NCBI RefSeq assembly: GCF_008831285.2
Contig: NC_045139.1
Coordinates: 19,202,354-19,266,353, forward strand
Length of the DNA: 64,000 bases
Reading direction: 5' to 3'
Source: Nymphaea colorata
Lineage: Eukaryota; Streptophyta; Magnoliopsida; Nymphaeales; Nymphaeaceae
The notes beneath the pieces were generated by a model. That model did not search any database. It saw only the letters and a list, made by a program, of their open reading frames with translations, and had not been told where the DNA came from. Made by a program: the position numbers and the translations under genes. Below are positions 36,053 to 46,034 of the stretch, one piece after another (the first letter of the stretch is position 1; the number at the start of each line of letters is the position of its first letter).

Positions 36053-37080
36053 AGTCATCATTTCTTGCCTTTTGAGAACCTCAAGTTCACCAAGCAATAC
36101 ATCTCAGAAGAGAGCTTTCAGAATAAATACACATTGCACAGAATACAGTTCAACAATACGGTAGATACAGTCATAACAGTCGCCTGAAGGGCTGGATTTT
36201 TCCACTTGGTGTGTCCGATCTTCATGTCAGGCATGTTTGTCATTTTATTTTCCTATCTTGCTGGTTCTTTTACGTATATAAACAGATGAAAAAGAATTTT
36301 GTTGCAGAGAGGTGTTGGCTCCTTGTCAATGACTTTTGTGCGCCTCCTTAGTCATTGTAAAGTTGATTTTTCACAGTGGAAGGATTGTGCTAACTGTAAT
36401 GAGAATTTTCATGGTGCAATGGAATTCAGGGTAGCATTCTTAATGGAAAAGGGTTCGTCTAATTTTCAATTAGGACATGCTGTTAGTAATAAACTTCCTT
36501 GGCATTTCAGCGGGGTTGCTTTAAAAACTTCCTTGGCTTTTCATGTATGAAAAGAAAGAAATTCTGCTTCCTTATAAGTTGAGGCTTTTACCTCCATTGC
36601 CATATGGAATAGCTGATGATTGTCATTTGGTCATGTCTGCAACTTTAGATTTCAATCAGCCTCCCACCGTGGAGGCAAATAAACAGACGGGAAAGCAAGA
36701 AGACAAGGTTTATGTTTGTCATTTTGGTGTTTGCTAGCAATGAAATATACATCTAAATTTTTTATATTGCTAAGGAAACATAAGTTTTATTCCATTAATC
36801 GAAAATAAATCCCTTCAACTAAACCTATGTTCTTGTCATTAATTTAACTTGAGCAAAGTAAACAAATTTACTTGTTATAAAGTACGAAAATTAATACTTC
36901 CATATGAAAATTAATAACTTCGTACCATAAATGTTTTAATATGCTGGTATGAGTATCGTTGTTGACATTATTTCTTATGCGAGCGGTGGGGTTCGCCAAT
37001 AGGTCTCCAAGTTAGTCACATGGGACATGTGGATGCAACGCTTGGCACATCTAATATGTTCAATTGACTATTTTGATACC

Positions 37081-37094
37081 TTTTCTCTCTCTCT

Positions 37095-37152
<58 letters not shown>

Positions 37153-37166
37153 AGAGAGAGAGAAAG
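37081..37166. repeat. Self-complementary compound microsatellite (CT)n(TA)n(AG)n
   Basis: TTTTCTCTCTCTCTCTTTA, then about 24 TA units, then TAAAGAGAGAGAGAGAAAG. The two flanks are reverse complements, so the whole block can form one long hairpin or cruciform. Confidence 0.9.
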
Positions 37167-37194
37167 AGAGAGAAAGAGAGGAAAATGAGCCGGT

Positions 37195-37392
37195 CAGGGG
37201 CGAAGGGATGGGGTGGGCCACCTACGCTATCACCCCACTCTAACTATTTGTGAAAAAATTAAAAAGTTTTAGTTGTGCAATGTAATTTTTAGATTTGAGT
37301 TTAGTTTGGTCATACCCGTATTCGAGGTTTGGTTGCTTGGTCCTCTCCTCCTGAAAAAAGAAAAAAATCTTGACTCTGTCCCTTCGTCCCTT
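37195..37392. mobile_element. MITE-like element, GGGGTGGAG family
   Basis: Starts CAGGGGCGAAGGGATGGGG and ends near CTTGACTCTGTCCCTTCGTC, a rough inverted pair, with an internal GGGCCACC block. Weakly preserved. Confidence 0.35.
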
Positions 37393-38815
37393 CAACCGAC
37401 TATGTTAATAACTTGATAGCTTTTTTTATATTTTCGCAAATTGGTAACCATATGAACCCCTCCCCTCCCCCTTTCTTTTCCAATTTTAAATGCAACCTTT
37501 TTATCAATGAGAAATGCAAAATAAAATTTTAAATTGTAGATCTTTGGTTTGACCTAATATCCTTTAGTTTGTGTACCATGAATTTTATTATTGAACTTTT
37601 GTCACGTGAACAGTAGCATATTATATTATACCCACCTCATATCCATATGTCTCATATGTAGAGTAATGAAATGCCCCTTTGATAATTTTGGATATGCATA
37701 ATATTTGGTAAAAACATCTGAACTAAATGTGACTACTTATTGAAGCAGGCAACAAATTGCATCCAAATCATTGACATCTTTACCATATGCTCACCTACTC
37801 ATTTATGAAAAGTCCGAGCAAATAAGGTACGTTATTTTTGGTAGTAAGAAACTGCGGGCATTTGGACGGCACAACAAAACCAGGTTCTTACAATATCTGG
37901 AAAACTGGGTTTGATGAACACCCGGTTTTGAGAATACCTGTATTTATACAAAAAAAAAAAGTAAAATAATTCCACTCTCTCATATTCTTTGAAAAAGCAG
38001 GCTTTACATGTGTCACCTAAACAAATAAAAAAAGTTTTCCAACTGATTAAAAAGCTTATTTTCTTAAAATTAAATTTTCACAAATTTGAGTTAGATGAGG
38101 GTGGCATTCAAACAGCCCGAATTGAAACAGGGTTCGCAGCAGCACCGTCATTGAATTAGAGGAAAAATTTAAATCGGATCTGACACGCTAAAAATTGACG
38201 GAGTTTCCAAGCTAGCCAAACCATCTGAAATATATTTATTTTTCTAAAAATGTCCCATCGCATCACAAAATTTGAAAAATCTAGAGGCACGTTTCTGAAA
38301 TTATGACTACATCGCGCGGCTAAATGAAATGTTTCTCCAGGAAACTTTTTTCATATGACGATAATACCCATCGAGCGCCCACGGTAAAAAAAAGGAAAAA
38401 CCGGGAAGCCCGCATCAGTACTTGTCAAAAAAGAACGAGGGTATTGTCGTAATCTGGCGAGAAGCACAGAGCGGACGGGAGGGGAAGAGCCTGGAGTTCA
38501 TCGAATCGCGACGCGTCACACGGATCGATGACGTGGCGGGGAGGAACTTTTCGAATCCCGCCCAAACCCGGATTTTCACCTCCGGTTGTAAATTCAATTT
38601 TAATCTCTTCTTCCCTTTTTCTACGTTTTTTCCAATCTACCGCCCTTGCTTCTTCCCTTCTTCGCTCTTCCGTCTCTCTCTCTCTTTACGCGCCTTCCGC
38701 CTTCTTTTATCGCCCTTTCCCTTCGTTTTCTAGGGTACGCTGGTTTCTCTCTCTCTCAATTTCCCCCTTTCTTTGTCCATTTTTGGCGGTGTCGTTGCAT
38801 TTCCGTCGATTTCCG

Positions 38816-39895
38816 ATGAAAGGAGGGAAGGCGAAGGCCGAAACGGCCAAAAAAGCTGATAACAAGTGAGTTTTTCGTTTTCCTCGGTCAGAGTTCTTTT
38901 TCCACGGTTTCGGATTTCGTTTCCGTGTGGTTTTTGACGTTTTTTGGGACGTCGGACGGTGTAACTTGTGATTTCAGGCTGGGAACGAAGAGGAAGGCCT
39001 CTGGGAGTGACCGAGTTGGGAAGAGAGCTGCTAAGAAAGGGAAGGACCCTAACAAGCCGAAGCGGCCGCCTAGCGCCTTCTTCGTCTTTATGTGAGCCTT
39101 TTTTCGCCTTTCTCTCTCTCTCTCTCTCTCTCTCGTGTTGTTCTGTTTTGTTTCGTATGTTTAATTGTTCTGATTTTGTTGAAACAGGGAAGAGTTCAGG
39201 AAGCAGTTTCAGGAGAAAAACCCGAACAACAAGTCCGTCGCCACGGTAGGTCTCAAATAGTCGTTTCTTTGATGTTTCTTTTTGTTAATAGTCGGTGTTG
39301 CTGGTTGTTAAGACGCAAGGGATTTGGATCGTGTTTCTCTTACACTTCATTTGCTCGTTCTCAGGTGGGAAAGGCTGCTGGAGATAAGTGGAAGTCGATG
39401 TCTGAATCTGTCAGTATCGTGGAAAAAAGGAAGAATATTCGTCTAATTCGTCTTTCCCTTAGTTGTTCGTCATTTACTGATTCAGTATGAAAATTTCAGG
39501 ACAAGGCACCCTATGCAGCGAAAGCAGCTAAGAGGAAGGCCGAGTACGAGAAGAGTATGGCAGCCTATAACAAAAAGCAGGTATTTGCTTAATGGATATG
39601 TTGAATTGCTCGCATATATACGTTGCTGATCTTTTTTAATCGGACTAACCATCGTGTTCCCCAAAAATGCAGGCTGGTGGTTCTGAAAATGAGGAGGAAT
39701 CTGACAAGTCGAAGTCCGAAGTGAACGATGATGAAGACGAAAGCGGAGAGGTACCTCTTTACAGTTTTCTCTGTTCGCAATTTCCTCATATGGTCTCATA
39801 GTTTGCTGGTTGCCATTGCTTCGTGAATATGTACGGGTATTTAATTTCTTTTTGGTCACTTATCTTTATTCGGGCAGGAGGAAGAGGAAGAATGA
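38816..39895 (+). CDS. HMGB: High mobility group B protein (7 exons, 147 aa)
   Basis: Exons are 38816-38865, 38978-39091, 39188-39245, 39365-39409, 39500-39580, 39673-39750 and 39878-39895; every intron is GT-AG and the frame stays open for 444 bases. A basic N-terminal tail (residues 1-44, Lys/Ala-rich) leads into one HMG box (about 45-113: KRPPSAFFVFMEEFRKQF..., GKAAGDKWKSMSES, DKAPYAAKAAKRKAEYEKSM) and an acidic tail ending in seven Glu codons. This order and length match plant HMGB2/3-type chromatin proteins, which bend DNA and help assemble nucleoprotein complexes in the nucleus. The last coding exon is only 18 bases (EEEEE and stop). The upstream leader is pyrimidine-rich. Which HMGB paralogue it is cannot be fixed. 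Confidence 0.93.
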
Positions 39896-41479
39896 CGTGC
39901 TGGCAGAAAAAAATAGAAGCAAATGTTTTGTTTGGAAACTGGTGAATCTGTGTAGATTTTTGGACGTCCATCTCCGTTCTGGTGGCGTTAGATCTTGTCA
40001 GACAGCAAACTGCCGACTTCCGTTTCTTTCCTTTTTTTTGCTTCCCTTCCAGATTTGCCTTTCGGGCATTTTGTTCCTTCTAATTTAACATGGTCTGTAG
40101 AACATCTTGGTGATCGCCTGACATGCTCTTAGTTCTCCCTTCCTGTAATTATCAAAATTTTAGTTGAAGTTTCATCTCAATCCTGGTTGGCTTTTGTTTC
40201 TTTATTAGTTTAGTTCTCTCTGTAGTCGGTCGCCGGAGTAGTGTTCTCAATTGACCGTCCATAGGTCTTGATGGGTCGGTAACTGACTTCTACTGTATCT
40301 TATATTGGTTGAGGCGTGATAAGTATCTTTTCTCGACGGAGTGATCAGAGGTCGCAAGGTGAACAGCGATCTCGCCGTCATTGTGGGTCTCGAGGGGGGC
40401 CGGGTGGTTGTGTGCCTGTCTAAAGTGTTCGACTGGATTGTTCTTTTGGGCATGGTTGTCGTGTCTGGTGACTATGACTGGACGCAATCACGCGTATCGG
40501 ACGTTGATGTGATCTGCACTGAAGGGTGTTGTTGGGGTCGAAGCTTTAGGGGCCAAGATGTGATGTGGCATGGTTTGAGGATGTGTTGAGGAGACTACTC
40601 GAAAACCCGTTGTTCCTGAAACTAAAACGACGGATCTTAGTTTGAGATCATTTGTTTACCGGAGAAAGGGGTTTGATGGATCTGTTTTTAAATCCATTGG
40701 TCTCAAAAGTCTCATTATTTTAGTTCAAGGGCAGTCGACGTGAAGCGGTTGGGTTATTGGTCTTGGCCGGTGTTTTTATTGCTCCCAGTCCTAGTGTGTG
40801 TTGTTGGATCTTGCAACTGCTTAAGTGGTTGTGCGCCACGAATTGAATAAATCAGGCGGTGGAAATATCTTGTGTTATTGGTCTATTGTTGGTTGTTCTC
40901 TTTGCTCTGCCTAGAGCGTGTTGTTGGATCTTACAACTACTGGGGTGCTTGTGCGCCACGAGAGGGAATAAATCATGCGGTGGTGGGGATACGCAGCTTG
41001 GGGCTTTCGTCTATTTACGCTTCTTGTTGTACCCTCTTATGGGTTGTTTCTTTTACTCTTTTAGCAAATTTTGATAACGTAAGAGGGCCTACCCTCAACA
41101 GGTTTTTTGCCGAACCTGTTTGGCATTTGACGAGAGGTTCAGACCAGTTTTTATTGGCTGAGTGTCGAGTGTGGGACGTGCCGATCAATGGTTTGTCGTG
41201 CGTTAGTTTTGCCAGAATTCTGACAAAGAGTTATGATTTTCTGGCAAATTGTTATGAAATTGGTAGGAAACTGGTGAGGGAGGATTTCCACTGGTATTTG
41301 TGGTTTCATTGTTTAGGCAAAGCAGTTCCATATGGTCCTAGGGTGTTTCGATGTTTGAGACGCCAAACTGTGGAGGAGTGTGATTAATGGGCCTTTCAAG
41401 ACGGCCAAGTTTTTCTCGATGAAACGGTGCGTCAAATGCTTTTTCGTCGTAAGCTGGAAAAAATATTGAAAAGAGGTGC
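39896..41479. other. HMGB 3' flank with imperfect tandem repeats, no supported gene
   Basis: The first 200-300 bases are probably the HMGB 3' UTR. The region is T/G-rich and contains a 120 bp-period tandem repeat (40731-40970). A 171-codon open frame at 40872-41387 overlaps the repeat and has no recognisable domain or codon pattern, so I do not call it a gene. Confidence 0.45.
40731..40970. repeat. Imperfect tandem repeat, period 120
   Basis: TTGTTGGATCTTGCAACTGC...GTGCGCCACGA at 40801 recurs as TTGTTGGATCTTACAACTAC...GTGCGCCACGA at 40921, exactly 120 bases on; GGTTATTGGTC/TGTTATTGGTC words upstream keep the same spacing. Confidence 0.75.
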
Positions 41480-41713
41480 CCCATGAAAAGAAGTACCCTT
41501 AAACCAAAAAAAGAAATATCTGCGTCATGAATGTTGGGATGTTGTAACTTTAGGTGGTTGCGAATTTGTTGGTACGAGCGTTGAAGTATCCGTCACACGG
41601 GTTGATGATGTGGGAGCAAAGAGTCTTTTTGGTTCCTTCTCAAAGCCCGATTTTCATTATTCAGTTGTAAATTGAATTTTTAATTTCTTCCTCCATTTTT
41701 GTACGTTTTTTGG

Positions 41714-41777
<64 letters not shown>

Positions 41778-41890
41778 GCTTGTATCGCCTTTTCAATGAG
41801 TATATATATATGTATATATTTATGTATGTATATGTGCTGGTATTGCCTTTTCAACATGAAATGAAAACGGGGGAGGTAAGAGCGGTCGAT
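41480..41890 (+). pseudogene. Decayed copy of the HMGB promoter, leader and 5' end
   Basis: Words from the HMGB upstream region reappear in order: CGTCACACGG(A/G)T(C/T)GATGA, CCGATTTTCA, GTTGTAAATT(C/G)AATTTT, TTTTTGTACGTTTTTT, a (CT)n run, then TATCGCCTTTTC. The corresponding source positions are about 38510-38720. At 41864 ATGAAAACGGGGGAGG resembles the HMGB start ATGAAAGGAGGGAAGG. Later sequence diverges, so only the 5' part was duplicated or survives. A (TA)n run has grown in the leader. Confidence 0.6.
41718..41773. repeat. Compound (CT)n(TA)n microsatellite
   Basis: About twelve CT units followed by about fifteen TA units, read directly. It occupies the place of the pyrimidine-rich leader in the decayed HMGB copy. 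Confidence 0.9.
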
Positions 41891-42895
41891 TGGATAAAAT
41901 GTAGAAAAGGGAAAAATAGATTAAAATTGAGTTTACAACTAGAGGTGAAAGTTAGGTTGGTGTGGGCTTGAAAAAGTTGTTTCCTGCCACATCTTCAATC
42001 CGTGTGGCAGGTCTTGATTATTCAAATCATCCAATTTGAAACCACGACAACAGCTCAAGATTGGTGAAGAATGCTTTGGATGATTTAAACATGTTAAAAG
42101 AAGTTTCAATTTTGGAGCACACTTTGCAAGTATTACTAAGGTCAGACAGACAACACCTAACAGTTTAAGCACACACGTCACATGGATTTTTTTTTTTTCT
42201 CTCATCACCACAAGCTAATCCATTGAACACCACAATGAAAACCGAAACTCAAATGAAGAAATTGAAACAGCAAGACGGCATGTTCATCATTCAGCGAAAG
42301 AACATTTCATGAAAGCATAAGAAAAATTGCTAAATTTACGAAGAGATTTCTTTTCGACGGGACTCTTTTTCTCTCGATCTTGTTTCCACCTTGATTCAAG
42401 AAACAAGCGCGACTAAGAAACATGGCGGTTCATTGAGACGAACCTTGCCGTTTCTTGCCACCTTCCGGTATTCTCCTCATCTGAACTGTAATAGGTCTCG
42501 AAGCGAGCTTTGTGAAACCTTAGGATAGTGGGCGCTGGGTAGGGAAGTGAACCACTCACCCAAGAAAATGAACTTAGACTCAGAATCTGATTCGGTAATG
42601 GTTTCTATTGCTTTTTCAATTGTTCAAATTCTCCCGCTGCCTCGACAGCTAGAACAGTAAGCACCAAAGTGAATCGATGAGCGTTCTTAAAGACAGCACC
42701 CTTGGGATTTCTTTATCAATGGACTGCACGAAGGCATGTGCAATTGTTCTACCTTACATAAAATATCTTATTCGGCTCTCATTTTTAATGACACGAGGGA
42801 ATGTGAAGTTGCGGTTGGTTGAAGCATAATTGCAACTGCCCCATTCTCAATAAAATATCAGGGAGCCCCAAGCGGACACACGTTAGTTGGCCGGA

Positions 42896-43259
42896 GCTGC
42901 ACAATGACTTGACTTGACTGGGCTCGACTCAATTTTATCTTACAAAGATACTCAAAACGATAAAAGAGTCGAGTTCAAGATTTAAGAACTCTACTCTACT
43001 CGACTCCCAAACTCGACTCCCAAACGCTTACACAAGTTAAACGAGTTACATGAGTTAACGCTTACACCAGTTCACGCTAAACACATTAACGCCTAAATGA
43101 GTTAAATGGGTTAAACGAATCAAGTTCAAGCTCGATTTTGTGTAAACGAGTCGAGCTTTAACTTGTGATAAGTAGCTCAACTTGAGTTCGAGCCGAGCTC
43201 GAGTTTTTTGAGCCGAGTCGAGCTGGCCAAGCTCGGGCTCGACTCAGGTCGTGTGCAGC
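42896..43259. mobile_element. TIR element with GCTGCACA termini and CTCGA-rich ends
   Basis: The left end GCTGCACAATGACTTGACTT and right end (inverse GCTGCACACGACCTGAGTCG) pair, followed inside by GGGCTCGACTC on each side. The interior has repeated AAACGAGTT / AGTTAACGCTTACAC words. 364 bp, non-coding. Confidence 0.55.
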
Positions 43260-44192
43260 CCAAGCCGGGTAGGTGGGTCACCGAAATTTAGGTTGTCATT
43301 TAAATTTTCATGGCCGCTACTTTGGAGTATAGACTGCAAAGAACTCATACATATGAGGGATGCACTGCTTTTAGAGGGAACGAAGCTTCGGCTCCCTTGA
43401 ATTCTCATACTCCCAATAATGTATCCGGCAAAATTTGCCTGCAATGAGCTGTTTGGCCATTTCCCAAGAAGTGATTGATCTATAAGGCGTGCAATATACA
43501 TAAAAGGCATGAACAACCATATAAACAATACCAAGAAATAACTTTCATTAGGTTAATGTCACGATGGTGGCCTGATATTTTCTGATTTCTGAAACGCCTT
43601 GTGAATTTCCAAAAAGTCACAGTTTTTAACGTTTGTTTTGCATGTGATGGATAGAATTTGGGGGTTTGCTAGAGGCAAAACCTTTCTTTTCTACTCTCCT
43701 GGATCGAGATTTGAGTAGTTATATGGTATATTTTTTAATTCGAGTGTCGTGTATACTACAATTTATAATTCAAATGAATAATACTTATGTGAATCGAGCT
43801 AAAGACCTGTGATACTTTAACCGATCAGCAAAGCCAAACTTAAATAAAAGCACATATACTTTTCTTATTTTTCTTATAAAATAAAAAAGTCAATCTCAGA
43901 CGCCCTCTGCAGTCTGGGGAGAGAATGGATATGTTGAGATCTTTTTAAGACGTCCAACGGCTACCGATTGCAATAGCTGTAGAATTAAATTGACGGCACA
44001 TTTATTGAGAGAGAAGGAGAGCACAAGATATTTTTATTGATTATGAAGGTCTCGTGAATGCCTTTGGCTTTAACTGACAAGGGCAGCTTTAATATTTACA
44101 GTCGCCACTGTGAATTAGACGACAACCAAATTTAATGAAAAAAAAAAAAAGAGACGTTAAGGCATTGTCAAACAAGGTACGTAATTGTTTAG

Positions 44193-44530
44193 AGATGTCA
44201 ATAAATTCGAACTGCTTGAAAAATTTTAATATTTAACTATGAAATCGGATCAGACTGGATTTAAGTTGTAGTATCCGATCGGATTTGGATTTAAGCATTG
44301 AGTATAGATAGGATTTTGTTTTGAATAAATATCTGATGTGGCTATATCCAATATTTATAAATTTTGAAAGTTGCTTCATAACACCACATAATGTGGTTCA
44401 GATTCTGTTTAAAACTTAAAAGTCGGATTGGATTAGTATTTGAATTTAAAACCGAATTCGCATATGGTAGTAGACTTTTCCTTGTCTGCGTTTGAATCCG
44501 ATATACGATTTGGGAAGATTTGTCATTTCA
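44193..44530. repeat. Dispersed repeat, same family as 20486 and 26395
   Basis: Contains TATAAATTTTGAAAGTTGCTTC, AATGTGGTTCAGATTCTG, TTAAAAGTCGGATTGGATT and TTGAATTTAAAACCGAATTC, in the order of the 20486 copy. The beginning (AGATGTCAATAAATTCGAAC) resembles the start at 26395. Confidence 0.45.
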
Positions 44531-44976
44531 TTTTATATGCACGATAGCTTAAATGTGCCTGTCGATAAATTTTGATAATTCTTCAAAATTTGTCTTCGTT
44601 ATCTTGGCCATGAAGCAAAAAACATGCTTGATAAAACAAGATAGCTTTGAAGCGTCTTCTTTTACCAAATTCGTTTGTATATGCAAATTCATTGCAACCT
44701 TTTTATCTTAAAAAGATCCGATCTTAGAAATGCGATTTCCAATGCTGCTTTGGTAGAAATTAGCTTAGGAATTGCTGAAATCGAATACGTAATATGGTTT
44801 TCTGGTTTGAATCACTAACTGAATATGCATCATATTTTTAATTTCAGAAAGACATAATTTTTGCTTAAAAGCATATGGATTTTCCATTTATGTGTTCTGG
44901 TCACGCCGGTTACATCTATCCAAGGCGAAGAAACTTTCATATGTCAAACCATTCTCTTCCTCTTCCTCCCTTCCAC

Positions 44977-44980
<4 letters not shown>

Positions 44981-45011
<31 letters not shown>
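44981..45011. repeat. (TA)n microsatellite
   Basis: About fifteen uninterrupted TA units. Confidence 0.9.
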
Positions 45012-45014
<3 letters not shown>

Positions 45015-45449
45015 AACATGGCTCTTAGGTGGAGGATGTTTAGAAAAAGGAATATTGTATGAGTGTTTCATGAATCTACCTCATTCATTTAACACTAGAC
45101 CTCACTGTTCCATGAATTTGTCTAATCTTTGGAGGCAAATTCACGACACATTTACATAGTGTTTCTTTGTCTGAACATACCCTAATGAATCATAAAAGCG
45201 ATAGAATATTTCAGTCATTTAACATTAATTAACAATTTTTTCTTTTGTTTTATTTCAGTCTTTTATCTTATATCTCTAGCTTCGACCAGTGTCCGGTGAG
45301 CGTGAGCCAGCATTCTTTTCCCTTCTTTTGACACATGAAGGAGATGACCACTTTAGAGGCCATTTGCAACCAGACCTCTACTGGACTGCTCTTTAAGAAG
45401 TTCTGTCTAGTTAATTGAACCAGCTGCTAGTATTATGTTGGTAGTGTCT

Positions 45450-45633
45450 CAAATCTCATATTCAAGGCTACCTACCGCAAATTTTAAGATCATAGATCTG
45501 TGGTTTTGACAAGGCCAAAGATTTAGAATCCCCAACTAAGAAATCCACTATTTCTTCAAACTGCAGATTTGACTGATGAAGATTTAAAATCAACCTCAGT
45601 TCTCGGATCCAATACTATCAAACACAGCCTAAT
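45450..45633. mobile_element. GATC-rich MITE-family element
   Basis: The right end GGATCCAATACTATCAAACACAGCC is the inverse of the family's GTTTGATAG...TGGATCC end; the left end (CTCAAATCTCATATTCAAGGC) is worn. The interior has ATCATAGATCTGTGGTTTTG. Confidence 0.4.
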
Positions 45634-46034
45634 GAATTCTTGTCGTCGTCGGTCTCCTGCATTAGCCTACGCAGATATAGGCATCAAGGCAAGATTATCA
45701 ACCTTGGGGAGCCAAGCGACAATATCTTTCTCCTCGATCGCGGCTTTCTCAAGACCCAAATAGATAAAAAAATGAACCCAGAACTCTGCATTACATTTTC
45801 GTGGCTTTGACTGCCATTGTTCATTCTCGTAAGGCGTGAGTTACTCGCGCAGGCCGGGGCGCGAAGGTTCAGCCAGACACACTCCCAACTAAATCCAAGG
45901 AAAAGGAATTCCTCGCGAGCTTTGCGTGGGAAAATGGCCGGTTTTCCCATGAAACTGACTGCACGCTAGTCCGACAAGGGAAGAGGGGAACATAGACATT
46001 AGACGCTGAGGAAGCGCGCGCGTGCTCGACGATC

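Larger units (their letters stand above)
36053..38815. other. Intergenic between WOX and HMGB genes
   Basis: The WOX 3' UTR probably covers the first few hundred bases. Small frames at 36299-36550 and 36543-36737 look non-coding. The rest is AT-rich with a palindromic microsatellite (37081-37166) and a MITE-like element (37195-37392). The last 400 bases are GC-richer and are the HMGB promoter and leader, with TGACGTGGC at about 38528-38536 and a pyrimidine-rich leader. Confidence 0.5.
41891..46034. other. Repeat-bearing intergenic region, no supported gene
   Basis: AT-rich sequence with a GAGCTCGAG-type TIR element (42896-43259), a dispersed repeat (44193-44530), a (TA)n run (44981-45011) and a GATC-rich MITE fragment (about 45450-45633). 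The final 250 bases are GC-richer and probably hold the promoter and leader of the NTPase gene. Confidence 0.5.

Noticed and set aside
40872-41387. 171-codon open frame downstream of HMGB
   Set aside because: It overlaps a 120 bp tandem repeat, has no domain, and a second frame is also open; its residue mix is that of T/G-rich non-coding DNA.
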